From Streptomyces buecherae (GTDB lineage: Bacteria > Actinomycetota > Actinomycetes > Streptomycetales > Streptomycetaceae), in the NCBI RefSeq assembly GCF_014295035.1, contig NZ_CP060404.1, positions 6,798,501 to 6,862,500 of the forward strand: DNA of 64,000 nucleotides, written 5' to 3'. Under the pieces are notes generated by a model. That model saw only the letters and a program-made list of their open reading frames with translations. It was not told the origin of the DNA and did not search any database. Shown here piece after piece: positions 45,480 through 53,920 of the stretch. Made by a program: the position numbers and the translations under genes. Each line of letters starts with the position of its first letter. The first letter of the stretch is position 1.

Positions 45480-46295
45480 GTGACCGCACCGTTGACACCC
45501 TCAGACCAACCATCTGAACCCCCCGCGTCGGGCTCCGGCGCACAGCCCCACCCGGCGTACCCGACCCCCGCCCCCACCGCGCACGGTGCCGGGCGGCACG
45601 GCGCGGGGCCCGGACTGCGCGCGGAGCTGCGGGACGCGGCCGTGATCACCGGTGCCCTCACCGCCGCCGGGGCGCTGCTCGGGGTGTTGTGGGTGTGGCT
45701 GGCGCCGCGCGTGCAGATGGTCCTCATCGGCAACGCGGTCTACCCGAAGAACTCCGAGAGCGAGGAGGCGATCGGCGCCGACGGCACCTTCGTGCTGATC
45801 GGCCTGGGCGCGGGCCTGGTGACGGCGGCGGTCGTCTTCTGCTTCCGCCGCGCGGCCGGCGTGCCGGTGGTGCTCGCCCTCGCCCTCGGCGGCCTGCTCG
45901 GCTCGTGGCTCGGCTGGCGGTTCGGGGTCTTCCTCGGCCCCGACACGGACATCGCCGCCAGCGCGCGCGAGGCCGGCGAGCGGGTGACCTTCGACGGCCC
46001 GCTGGAACTGGGCGCCAAGGGCGCGCTGTTGGCCTGGCCGGTGGCCGCGATGGTCACGCAGCTCATCCTCACCGGCCTGTTCGGCCCCCGCGACCCCGAG
46101 CCCGACGACCTGCCGTACGCCACGAGCCAGCCCGCCGCCGCCCCGCACCAGGCCGACGAGAACCCGCCAGGACCGGCCGCGGGCCGGGGGCTCGACAAGG
46201 GGCAGGGACAGCCGCAGGGACAGCCCGAGCCCGGCCACGGCGCGTCCACCCGGCAACCGCCCGGCACGTCGGGCCCGCCCGCGGAGGGCCGGTAG
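45480..46295 (+). CDS. DUF2567-type membrane protein
   Basis: The protein has 271 residues from GTG 45480. A Pro/Ser/Gly-rich cytoplasmic N-terminus (about 45 residues) precedes four membrane helices at about 58-76, 98-116, 124-142 and 180-200. A hydrophilic loop FLGPDTDIAASAREAGERVTFDGPLELGAKG and a Gln/Pro-rich C-terminal tail complete it. The pattern fits actinobacterial DUF2567. Function unknown. It starts 60 bp after the ABC permease. Confidence 0.7.
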   Translation: MTAPLTPSDQPSEPPASGSGAQPHPAYPTPAPTAHGAGRHGAGPGLRAELRDAAVITGALTAAGALLGVLWVWLAPRVQMVLIGNAVYPKNSESEEAIGADGTFVLIGLGAGLVTAAVVFCFRRAAGVPVVLALALGGLLGSWLGWRFGVFLGPDTDIAASAREAGERVTFDGPLELGAKGALLAWPVAAMVTQLILTGLFGPRDPEPDDLPYATSQPAAAPHQADENPPGPAAGRGLDKGQGQPQGQPEPGHGASTRQPPGTSGPPAEGR

Positions 46296-46311
46296 CCGAC
46301 CGGCGCGCGGG

Positions 46312-46533
46312 TCACGTCGTACGACCCCGTGCGAGGACCCCGTACGGGCACGCGTGCGAGGGCGGCGTACGGGCGGGGGCCGCGTGGCCGCAACGTTGAG
46401 CGGACTGAGAGGGCGGGGCGGAACCGGCGGGCCGGTCCCGCCCTCGTGCGTGGTGCGGTCGGGCCGGGCGGCGGCCGTGGTTCGCCCTGGTCTTCCGTAG
46501 CCGCCAGCGGCGCTTGCGGGTGCGCTTGGACAT
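46312..46533 (-). CDS. Small basic protein, frame running through a hairpin
   Basis: Leftward ATG 46533 opens a 73-residue frame whose first part is strikingly basic: MSKRTRKRRWRLRKTRANHG. GGGAG lies 8 nt upstream. Only about the first 25 residues look like a conserved small actinobacterial protein; the rest is G/C-driven sequence that crosses an inverted repeat at about 46409-46445, which should be a terminator. The real product may be about 25 residues with the stop lost, or the frame may be non-coding. Confidence 0.4.
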   Translation of the reverse strand: MSKRTRKRRWRLRKTRANHGRRPARPHHARGRDRPAGSAPPSQSAQRCGHAAPARTPPSHACPYGVLARGRTT

Positions 46534-46630
46534 GAGCGACTCCCGGGCGCGGGGCGCGCGAACGGCGGCCCGCACCGCCTGTCGTAGCGCGGGGACCGGC
46601 CGCCGTCCAGAGGTCGGCCGCCGCCGGGGC

Positions 46631-47167
46631 TCAGGCGCGGGCGATCGGGGCCAGCACCGCGTCGGTGAGGGTCGCGAGGTCGGTGGGGGACAGCTCGACC
46701 TCAAGGCCGCGTCGGCCCGCCGACACGCACACCGTGGCGTGCTCGGCGGCCGAGGCGTCGATGACCGTCCGAAGCCGCCTGCGCTGGCCCAGCGGCGAGA
46801 TGCCGCCCCGCACGTACCCGGTGGCCCGCTCGGCGGCGGCCGGGTCGGCCATCGCGGCCCGCTTGCCGCCCACCGCGGCGGCCAGCGCCTTGAGGTCAAG
46901 CGAGCCCGAGACCGGCACGACGGCCACGGTCAGCGCCCCGTCCACGTCCGCCACCAGCGTCTTGAAGACCTGTTCCGGCGCGACTCCGAGGGCCCGGGCC
47001 GCCTCTTCGCCGTACGAGGTGTAGGCGGGGTCGTTCGGGTCGTGTACGTACGAGTGCAGCGTGAACTCGACACCGGCGTCGGCGAGGGCGACGGTGGCCG
47101 GGGTGCCACCGGACGGCTGCTTCCCGGCCTTCGCCGCCTTCGTGCCGGTTTGCGACTTCTTTCCCAC
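46631..47167 (-). CDS. ybaK: YbaK/EbsC-family Cys-tRNA(Pro) deacylase
   Basis: Trans-editing enzyme that hydrolyses mischarged Cys-tRNA-Pro. The protein has 178 residues from GTG 47167. After a basic tail of about 22 residues the YbaK domain shows FTLHSYVHD, AARALGVAPEQVFKTLVA, the catalytic Lys region with LVADVDGALTVAVVPVSGSLDLKALAAAVGGKRAAM, and TGYVRGGISPLGQRRRLRTVID. All core motifs are intact. It is leftward, followed at a distance by a small-protein gene. Confidence 0.92.
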   Translation of the reverse strand: MGKKSQTGTKAAKAGKQPSGGTPATVALADAGVEFTLHSYVHDPNDPAYTSYGEEAARALGVAPEQVFKTLVADVDGALTVAVVPVSGSLDLKALAAAVGGKRAAMADPAAAERATGYVRGGISPLGQRRRLRTVIDASAAEHATVCVSAGRRGLEVELSPTDLATLTDAVLAPIARA

Positions 47168-47241
47168 GAGGGCGCTCTCCCGCTGGGTCGGGGCGTTCGG
47201 TCGCCCTACGGGCCCCCCGGCGGCCCGTGCTACCGCGTGGG

Positions 47242-47982
47242 TCAGTTGGGGCTGGTGGGGCGCCGGGTCAGGTCGACCATGGGCAGGGAGGGGAGCTTAC
47301 CGATCACCGCGGCCTCGGCGCGCAGCAGTTTCAGCTCCTCCGCCAGCCGGCTGGCCGTGTCCGGGGCCTGCAGCAGCCGCTGCTTGGCCGGCACGTCGAG
47401 CACCGCGGCGGCGGCCACCAGGTAGGAGAGCACCGACGGCTCGTCCGGCAGGTCCTGGGAGGTGGCGACCGAGCGCTCACGCGCCCCGGCGAGCCGCTTC
47501 TGGTACGTGCGGAACGCCCGGATGACCCCGGAGGCCAGCGCGCCGGCGCCGTCGCCCGCGCTCTCCTCCAGCGGCTCGACCTCGGCCGTCAGGTAGGGGC
47601 CCGAGGCGTCGACGGACAGCAGCTTGAAGCGGGTGGTGCCGGTGGCGACCGCCTCGTACGTGCCGTCCTCCTGCTCGCGGATGGTGGCCGCGTCCGCGAT
47701 ACAGCCCACCGTGTGCAGGGCGCGCATCGGGTCGTCACCGAACCCGGCCGCGGCCCCCAGCTCCGGCTCGGCGGTCGGGTCGGGCAGGCCGGGGGCCGTC
47801 GGCGCGACCTCGCGACCGTCGCGGATGGCGACGACGGCGAAGTTGCGCGGCTCGTCCGACGGCAGGGCCGCGAGGTCGCGCATCAGGGCGCGGTAGCGCT
47901 GCTCGAAGATGTTGAGCGGCAGCACGAGCCCGGGAAACAACACGGTGTTCAGCGGGAAGAGCGGCAGGCGGGCGGCAGTCAC
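47242..47982 (-). CDS. Lon N-terminal-domain (LON substrate-binding) protein
   Basis: The protein has 246 residues. The inferred start is GTG 47982, directly before LPLFPLNTVLFPGLVLPLNIFEQRYRAL, the canonical start of the Lon substrate-binding domain; the longer frame lacks similarity. TAGGCT on the minus strand (47996-47991) is 8 nt upstream, so it is probably leaderless. There is no AAA or protease domain, so it is not Lon itself. Other conserved parts are GTTRFKLLSVDASGPYLTAEVEPLEE and a helical C-terminus. Exact role unknown. Confidence 0.88.
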   Translation of the reverse strand: MTAARLPLFPLNTVLFPGLVLPLNIFEQRYRALMRDLAALPSDEPRNFAVVAIRDGREVAPTAPGLPDPTAEPELGAAAGFGDDPMRALHTVGCIADAATIREQEDGTYEAVATGTTRFKLLSVDASGPYLTAEVEPLEESAGDGAGALASGVIRAFRTYQKRLAGARERSVATSQDLPDEPSVLSYLVAAAAVLDVPAKQRLLQAPDTASRLAEELKLLRAEAAVIGKLPSLPMVDLTRRPTSPN

Positions 47983-48121
47983 GACGGGTAAGCCTAATGG
48001 CCCGCCCCGGCTGTGCCGATCGCGGCGTGACACGGCGGGCCCGAACGCCGCCGGGCGGGGACCACCACAGGGGGCGCGCACCGCCCCGCGCCGGGCCGCC
48101 GGGACCCGGTCGCGCGGCCGG

Positions 48122-49720
48122 TCAGTTGCGGCGCAGCAGGCGCGAGGCGCCGGCCGCGACCGTCGTGGCCAGCACCCAGCCGAGGAGGACGAGCACGGCC
48201 GTCACCCACTGGGCCGTCCCGTTCGGCGTCCAGAAGTTGGCCTGGCCGAGGTCGATCACGGGTAACAACACGTCCAGCGTGTACAGCGCCGCGTTCCACT
48301 CCGGGCCCTCGCCCTCCTTGATCGGCTCGGGCCGGTGGCGGGTGAAGAAGACCGCGCCGACCGCCCACAGCAGCGCGATCCACACCGCCGCCCGGCCCGG
48401 CCGGTAGCCGTAGGCCACCATCCAGTCCTGCAGAAAGCCCCACGCCTTGCCGGCCAGCGGCAGCGTCTCGCGGCGGCGGCGCTGCTTGGCGAGCAGCACC
48501 TCGCGGGCGGACTCCTCCTCGCCGCTGCCCCGCAACGCGGTGGCCAGCATCTCGTACGGCTCCGGCGCGTACTCCGGGGTGGCCGCCGCCACCCATTCGA
48601 GGCGCCGGGCGAGCGGGAAGTGGCCGCGCGGGATCAGCGAGTCGTAACCGAACCCCGCCATCGCCAGGCCGCCGGGCCCCGGCCAGCTCGTGGACTTGTC
48701 GACCAGGTTGACCACCTTCGCGCCGGACAGCACGACCCGCCCGCTCTGCTGCCGCTCGCACAGGAACCGCAGCTCCGGCGTCTGCACCCGGCGCATCGAC
48801 AGCTCCTGGTCGCTGGCCATGACGAAACGCGCCTGGTCGAGGTCGACCGCGTCACCGAACCGGCCGTCGTCCAGGCGCACCCCGCCCTCGCACTCGAAGC
48901 GCTGCGTGCGCGGGCCCCCGGCCGGCAGCGTCGTGCCGTACGGCGGGGTGGTGCCGGTCGAGAACGGGGAGCCGGTGTCCCCCGCGGGCGTCAGGTACAG
49001 CGTGCGCTCCACGCTGAGCTGCGGGGCGTTGAGCGCGCGGCGGCCGTACGGGTTGCGCAGCTTGCTGCCGCGCAGGCTGAGCGAGACGCCGATGTGCGCT
49101 CCGCGCATGGTCAACTCGCCGTAGGACTCGATCAGTTCGGCCTGGAAGTCCTGGGCGACGCTGAGCCCGTCCGCGGTGATCGACCTGCCGAACCGGTCCT
49201 TGCGCACCACGAGCTGGTTGAGCAGCAGGTCCGTGCCTATCTGCGCGTCGGTCAGCCGGATGCCGCGGTCCACCGTGCAGCGCGGCAGGTGCAGGTCGCC
49301 CTCGGTGTGCAGCCGGGCGGCCTCGATGCGCGGGATGGCGCAGCCGACCAGGCGGAGCGTGGTGAACCGGCTCTCCGGCAGCAGGATCTCCTGCTCGAAG
49401 CGGCAGTTGCTCAGTTCGACGAAGGGGGCGATGGTGCCGCCGGCCAGCCCCAGGGTGCCGGTGACGTACGCGCCGTCGAGCTTGAGCGCGGCGACCCGGC
49501 CCGGCTGCGCCGGGGGCGGCTCGAGCAGCAGCATCGCCAGCACCCGGGCCCGCACGCTGCGCTCGGGGCCCCAGGCGTGCGGGCCGGTCGGGTCGTTGCG
49601 GTGCTGGTTGGGGGAGCGCAGGTCGAAGGTGCTGCCGGTGCGGAACGCCTGCCACATGCCCCACTCGGCGGGAGTCAGGTCCAGCCCGTCGGGCGGGTCC
49701 CCCTCATGTGGTTCCGTCAC
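48122..49720 (-). CDS. Membrane protein with repetitive pentapeptide-like cytoplasmic domain
   Basis: The protein has 532 residues from GTG 49720 (AAGGAGC upstream). Residues about 70-400 form quasi-repeats that alternate short hydrophobic and polar residues (LKLDGAYVTGTLGLAGGTI, LRLVGCAIPRIEAARLHTEG, RGIRLTDAQIGTDLLLNQ), suggesting a beta-solenoid like pentapeptide-repeat proteins. The C-terminus has two hydrophobic helices (about 445-465 and 505-525). Streptomyces homologues are often labelled oxidoreductase without support; I see no cofactor motif. It may be a membrane-anchored sensor or effector. Function not known. Confidence 0.75.
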   Translation of the reverse strand: MTEPHEGDPPDGLDLTPAEWGMWQAFRTGSTFDLRSPNQHRNDPTGPHAWGPERSVRARVLAMLLLEPPPAQPGRVAALKLDGAYVTGTLGLAGGTIAPFVELSNCRFEQEILLPESRFTTLRLVGCAIPRIEAARLHTEGDLHLPRCTVDRGIRLTDAQIGTDLLLNQLVVRKDRFGRSITADGLSVAQDFQAELIESYGELTMRGAHIGVSLSLRGSKLRNPYGRRALNAPQLSVERTLYLTPAGDTGSPFSTGTTPPYGTTLPAGGPRTQRFECEGGVRLDDGRFGDAVDLDQARFVMASDQELSMRRVQTPELRFLCERQQSGRVVLSGAKVVNLVDKSTSWPGPGGLAMAGFGYDSLIPRGHFPLARRLEWVAAATPEYAPEPYEMLATALRGSGEEESAREVLLAKQRRRRETLPLAGKAWGFLQDWMVAYGYRPGRAAVWIALLWAVGAVFFTRHRPEPIKEGEGPEWNAALYTLDVLLPVIDLGQANFWTPNGTAQWVTAVLVLLGWVLATTVAAGASRLLRRN

Positions 49721-49874
49721 CGCTGCCGCTCCTTCCGCGCCCGTACGTCTGTACGGGTCCCATGCCCGTTCCGTGACCGGTTGAACACCACAGGTCAGGG
49801 CCAACCTGGGAGGCGTGTATCAGCGTTTGGTACGCCGCGACGGCGCTCGGGACACGTCTGAGACAATTGACCGC

Positions 49875-51203
49875 GTGATCTCCCGAATCGATCTGCGCGG
49901 CGCCGCCCTCCCCGAGGGCGCCGCCCTGCGCGCGTTGCTGCCCCGAGCCGACTTCGACGTGTCGGCCGCCCTGGAGAAGGTGCGGCCCCTGTGCGAAGAC
50001 GTGCGTCATCGCGGTGACGCGGCGCTGATCGAGCTGGCCCAGCGCTTCGACGGCGTGCGCCTTGAGCGGGTGCGGGTGCCCGACGAGGCGCTCGACCAGG
50101 CCCTGGCCGACCTCGACCCTCAGGTGCGCGCGGCCCTGGAGGAGTCCATCCGGCGGGCCCGCCTCGTCCACCGCGAACAGCGTCGCGACCCGCACCGCGT
50201 CCAGGTCGTGCCCGGCGGCAGCGTCACCGAGAAGTGGGTGCCGGTCGAGCGGGTCGGGCTGTACGCGCCCGGTGGCCGCTCCGTCTACCCGTCCTCCGTG
50301 ATCATGAACGCGGTCCCGGCGCAGGAGGCCGGCGTCGCCTCCATCGCGCTGGCCTCGCCGCCCCAGGCGGAGTTCGGCGGCCTGCCGCACCCGACGATCC
50401 TCGCCGCCTGCGCGCTGCTCGGCGTGCGCGAGGTGTACGCGGCCGGCGGTGCCCAGGCCGTCGCCATGTTCGCCTACGGCACGCGGTCCTGCGCCCCCGC
50501 GAACATGGTCACCGGGCCCGGCAACATCTGGGTCGCCGCCGCCAAGCGCTACTTCACCGGCCGGATCGGCATCGACACCGAGGCCGGCCCGACCGAGATC
50601 GCCATCCTCGCGGACGACAGCGCCGACGCCGAGCACGTCGCCGCCGACCTGATCAGCCAGGCCGAGCACGACCCGCTCGCCGCCGCCGTGCTGGTCACCG
50701 ACTCCGCCCGGCTGGCCGACGCGGTCGAGAAGGAACTGGCCACCCAGGTCGCGGCCAGCAAGCACGTCGAGGACCGGATCGCGCCCGCGCTGGCCGGCCG
50801 GCAGTCCGCGCTCGTCCTGGTGGACGGCGTCGAGGAGGGGCTGCGGGTCGTCGACGCGTACGGCGCCGAGCACCTGGAGATCCAGACCCGGGACGCCGCC
50901 GCCCTCGCCGAGCGGGTGCGCAACGCCGGGGCGATCTTCGTCGGCCCGTACGCGCCCGTCTCGCTCGGCGACTACTGCGCCGGCTCCAACCACGTGCTGC
51001 CCACCGGCGGCTGCGCCTGCCACTCGTCGGGCCTGTCCGTCCAGTCCTTCCTGCGCGGCATCCACATCGTGGACTACACGCGGGACGCGCTCGCCGACGT
51101 CGCCCGCCACGTGGTGACCCTCGCCGAGGCGGAGGACCTGCCGGCGCACGGCGCGGCGATCAAGGCCAGGTTCGGCTGGAAGGTACCGGAGACCACCACG
51201 TGA
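49875..51203 (+). CDS. hisD: Histidinol dehydrogenase HisD
   Basis: Zinc enzyme catalysing the last two steps of histidine synthesis, L-histidinol to histidine with 2 NAD+. It has 442 residues from GTG 49875. Landmarks are VERVGLYAPGGRSVYPSSVIMNAVPAQEAGV, AGGAQAVAMFAYGT, TGPGNIWVAAAKRYFTG and the zinc-ligand regions AGSNHVLPTGG and SEHDP-like QAEHDPLA. GACAAT (49862-49867) sits 7 nt before the start, with no Shine-Dalgarno, so the his operon begins as a leaderless mRNA. It overlaps hisC by 4 nt. Confidence 0.98.
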   Translation: MISRIDLRGAALPEGAALRALLPRADFDVSAALEKVRPLCEDVRHRGDAALIELAQRFDGVRLERVRVPDEALDQALADLDPQVRAALEESIRRARLVHREQRRDPHRVQVVPGGSVTEKWVPVERVGLYAPGGRSVYPSSVIMNAVPAQEAGVASIALASPPQAEFGGLPHPTILAACALLGVREVYAAGGAQAVAMFAYGTRSCAPANMVTGPGNIWVAAAKRYFTGRIGIDTEAGPTEIAILADDSADAEHVAADLISQAEHDPLAAAVLVTDSARLADAVEKELATQVAASKHVEDRIAPALAGRQSALVLVDGVEEGLRVVDAYGAEHLEIQTRDAAALAERVRNAGAIFVGPYAPVSLGDYCAGSNHVLPTGGCACHSSGLSVQSFLRGIHIVDYTRDALADVARHVVTLAEAEDLPAHGAAIKARFGWKVPETTT

Positions 51204-52342
51204 GCGGCATCGACGACCTGCCCGTCCGGGACGAACTGCGCGGCAAGAGCCCCTACGGGGCGCCGCAGCTCGACGTCCCGGTGCGGCTGAACACCAACGA
51301 GAACCCCTACCCGCTGCCCGACGAGCTGGTGGCCGACATCGCCCGGCGCGTCGCCGAGGCCGCCCGGAACCTCAACCGCTACCCCGACCGGGACGCGGTC
51401 GAGCTGCGCACCGCCCTCGCCGCCTACCTGACCCGCACCGCGGGCCACCGGGTGGAGACGGCCGGCGTGTGGGCGGCCAACGGCTCCAACGAGATCCTCC
51501 AGCAGCTCCTGCAGACCTTCGGCGGCCCGGGCCGCACCGCGATCGGCTTCGACCCCTCGTACTCGATGCACGCCCTGATCGCCCGCGGCACCGGCACCGG
51601 CTGGGTCTCCGGGCCCCGGCGCGCGGACTTCACCATCGACGTGGCCGCCGCCACCGCCGAGATCGCCCGGCTGCGCCCGCACGTGGTCTTCGTCTGCTCG
51701 CCGAACAACCCGACCGGCACCGCCGTGGCCGCGGACACCGTGCTCGCCCTGTACGAGGCGGCGCAGGCCGCGCGCGAGCGGGGCGCCCTGGTGGTGATCG
51801 ACGAGGCGTACGGCGAGTTCAGCCATCAGCCCTCGCTGCTGCCGCTGATCGCCGGCCGGCCACGGCTGGTGCTCAGCCGCACCATGTCGAAGGCGTTCGG
51901 CGCGGCCGGGCTGCGCCTGGGCTACCTGGCCGCCGACCCGGCCGTGGTGGACGCCGTGCAGTTGGTGCGGCTGCCCTACCACCTGTCCGCCGTCACCCAG
52001 GCCACCGCGCTGGCCGCCCTCGACCACACCGATACGCTGCTCGGGTACGTCGAGCAGCTCAAGGCCGAGCGGGACCGGCTGGTGACCGAGCTGCGCGCCA
52101 TCGGCTGCCCGGTCACGGACTCGGACGCCAACTTCGTGCAGTTCGGCATCCCCACGGCCCTCACCGGCCGCTGGGGCGACCCGGCCGCCGACTCGCACGG
52201 CATGTGGCGGGCGATCCTCGACCACGGCGTGCTGGTCCGCGACAACGGCGTGCCGGGCTGGCTGCGGGTGAGCGCCGGGACACCGGCGGAGAACGACGCG
52301 TTCCTGGACGCGGTCCGGGCGGTACTGAAGGAGAACGAGTGA
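51200..52342 (+). CDS. hisC: Histidinol-phosphate aminotransferase HisC
   Basis: PLP aminotransferase making histidinol phosphate. It has 380 residues from GTG 51200, overlapping hisD. The type I fold shows NTNENPYPLPDELV, NGSNEILQQLLQTFGGPG, VFVCSPNNPTGTAV, VVIDEAYGEFSHQPS and the PLP lysine in SRTMSKAFGAAGLRLGY. The stop overlaps the hisB ATG by one base (TGATG), a coupling arrangement seen again at hisH. Confidence 0.97.
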   Translation: MSGIDDLPVRDELRGKSPYGAPQLDVPVRLNTNENPYPLPDELVADIARRVAEAARNLNRYPDRDAVELRTALAAYLTRTAGHRVETAGVWAANGSNEILQQLLQTFGGPGRTAIGFDPSYSMHALIARGTGTGWVSGPRRADFTIDVAAATAEIARLRPHVVFVCSPNNPTGTAVAADTVLALYEAAQAARERGALVVIDEAYGEFSHQPSLLPLIAGRPRLVLSRTMSKAFGAAGLRLGYLAADPAVVDAVQLVRLPYHLSAVTQATALAALDHTDTLLGYVEQLKAERDRLVTELRAIGCPVTDSDANFVQFGIPTALTGRWGDPAADSHGMWRAILDHGVLVRDNGVPGWLRVSAGTPAENDAFLDAVRAVLKENE

Positions 52343-52935
52343 TGACCCGCGTAGGACGCGTGGAGCGCGCCACCAAGGAGACCTCCGTCCTGGTCGAGAT
52401 CGACCTCGACGGCACCGGGCGGACCGAGATCTCCACCGGCGTCGGCTTCTACGACCACATGCTCGACCAGCTCGGCCGGCACGGCCTCTTCGACCTCACC
52501 GTCAGGACCGAGGGCGACCTGCACATCGACACGCACCACACGATCGAGGACACCGCCCTCGCGCTGGGTGCCGCGTTCCGGCAGGCGCTCGGCGACAAGG
52601 TCGGCATCTACCGGTTCGGCAACTGCACGGTCCCGCTGGACGAGTCGCTGGCCCAGGTCACCGTGGACCTGTCGGGCCGCCCGTACCTGGTGCACACCGA
52701 GCCCGAGAACATCGCCCCGATGATCGGCAGCTACGACACGACGATGACCCGGCACATCCTGGAGTCCTTCGTCGCGCAGGCCCAGATCGCGCTGCACGTG
52801 CACGTGCCGTACGGGCGCAACGCGCACCACATCGTCGAGTGCCAGTTCAAGGCGCTGGCCCGGGCGCTGCGGTACGCGAGCGAGCGCGACCCGCGCGCGG
52901 CCGGCATCCTGCCCTCCACCAAGGGCGCGCTGTGA
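52342..52935 (+). CDS. hisB: Imidazoleglycerol-phosphate dehydratase HisB
   Basis: Manganese enzyme of 197 residues dehydrating imidazole glycerol phosphate. The metal-binding repeats are DHMLDQLGRHG, DTHHTIEDTALALG, VHVPYGRNAHHIVE and the C-terminal KGAL. It is the stand-alone dehydratase; the enteric phosphatase domain is absent, as normal in actinobacteria. It is followed by 85 bp before a small membrane-protein gene. Confidence 0.98.
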   Translation: MTRVGRVERATKETSVLVEIDLDGTGRTEISTGVGFYDHMLDQLGRHGLFDLTVRTEGDLHIDTHHTIEDTALALGAAFRQALGDKVGIYRFGNCTVPLDESLAQVTVDLSGRPYLVHTEPENIAPMIGSYDTTMTRHILESFVAQAQIALHVHVPYGRNAHHIVECQFKALARALRYASERDPRAAGILPSTKGAL

Positions 52936-53020
52936 GGCGCCGCACGGCCGCCCCGTACCCGGCGACGCCCGCCGCGCGCCCCGCGGCCCGGCCCGCGCCG
53001 ACCATCCCCGGAAGGAACCT

Positions 53021-53185
53021 GTGAACGGCCTCTCCACCGTCCTCATCGTCGTCGGGCTCTTCCTGCTCGGCGGCGTCATCTCCTTCGCCAAGCAGGGGAT
53101 GCCCAGGGGCGTGATCGTGCTGCTCGGCATCAGCGCCGCGTTGTGCCTGGTCGCCGGCGTCCTGCGGATTGATGGGTTGTACTGA
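53021..53185 (+). CDS. 54-residue membrane protein inside the his operon
   Basis: GTG 53021 follows GAAGGAA and opens 54 codons ending at 53183-53185, with the stop overlapping the hisH ATG by one base (TGATG). The product has two hydrophobic helices, residues about 5-21 and 29-47, joined by the basic turn AKQGMPRG, and a short end RIDGLY. That gives a two-pass hairpin topology. No signal peptide or known domain is present. Its place between hisB and hisH and its coupled stop suggest it is a true gene rather than spacer. Small membrane proteins here are, as I recall, conserved in Streptomyces; function unknown. Confidence 0.75.
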   Translation: MNGLSTVLIVVGLFLLGGVISFAKQGMPRGVIVLLGISAALCLVAGVLRIDGLY

Positions 53186-53829
53186 TGAGTGGACGCAAGC
53201 CCTCGGTGGTCGTCTTCGACTACGGCTTCGGCAACGTGCGCTCCGCCGAGCGCGCGCTGGCCCACGTCGGGGCCGACGTGGAGATCACCAGCGACTACGA
53301 GCGGGCCATGACGGCCGACGGCCTGCTGGTCCCCGGCGTCGGCGCGTTCGCCGCCTGCATGCGGGGACTGCGGGCCGCGCGCGGCGACTGGATCGTCGGC
53401 CGCCGGCTCGCCGGCTCCCGGCCCGTGCTCGGCATCTGCGTCGGCATGCAGATCCTCTTCGAGCGCGGCATCGAGCACGGCGTGGAGACGGAGGGCCTGG
53501 ACGAGTGGCCGGGCACGGTGGAGCCGCTGAAGGCGCCCGTCGTACCGCACATGGGCTGGAACACGGTCACCCCCGCCGAGGACTCCGCGCTCTTCGCCGG
53601 CCTGGACGCGGACGCCCGGTTCTACTTCGTGCACTCCTACGCGGTACGCGAGTGGTCGCTCGAGGTCGCCAACCCGGCGATGCGCGCGCCCCAGGTCACC
53701 TGGACCACGCACGGCGAACCGTTCGTCGCCGCGGTCGAGAACGGCCCGCTGCGCGCCACCCAGTTCCACCCCGAGAAGTCCGGCGACGCCGGAGCACACC
53801 TGCTGACCAACTGGCTCGACACCCTCTAG
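53185..53829 (+). CDS. hisH: Imidazole glycerol-phosphate synthase glutaminase subunit HisH
   Basis: Class I glutamine amidotransferase supplying ammonia to HisF. It has 214 residues. Catalytic Cys is in LGICVGMQILFERG, with the His/Glu pair in ATQFHPEKSG. The N-terminal FDYGFGNVRSAERAL and the loop PGVGAFAACM are typical of HisH. It is coupled to the 54-residue membrane protein and followed by a GC-rich hairpin (about 53838-53862) before priA. Confidence 0.97.
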   Translation: MSGRKPSVVVFDYGFGNVRSAERALAHVGADVEITSDYERAMTADGLLVPGVGAFAACMRGLRAARGDWIVGRRLAGSRPVLGICVGMQILFERGIEHGVETEGLDEWPGTVEPLKAPVVPHMGWNTVTPAEDSALFAGLDADARFYFVHSYAVREWSLEVANPAMRAPQVTWTTHGEPFVAAVENGPLRATQFHPEKSGDAGAHLLTNWLDTL

Positions 53830-53920
53830 GCACCGCCCGGCGGCCCCCTCGGGGAGCCGCCGGCGGACGCCTCCCACGACCTTGTCTGTGCACGTCCCTG
53901 ACCCGAAAGACTGACACCAG

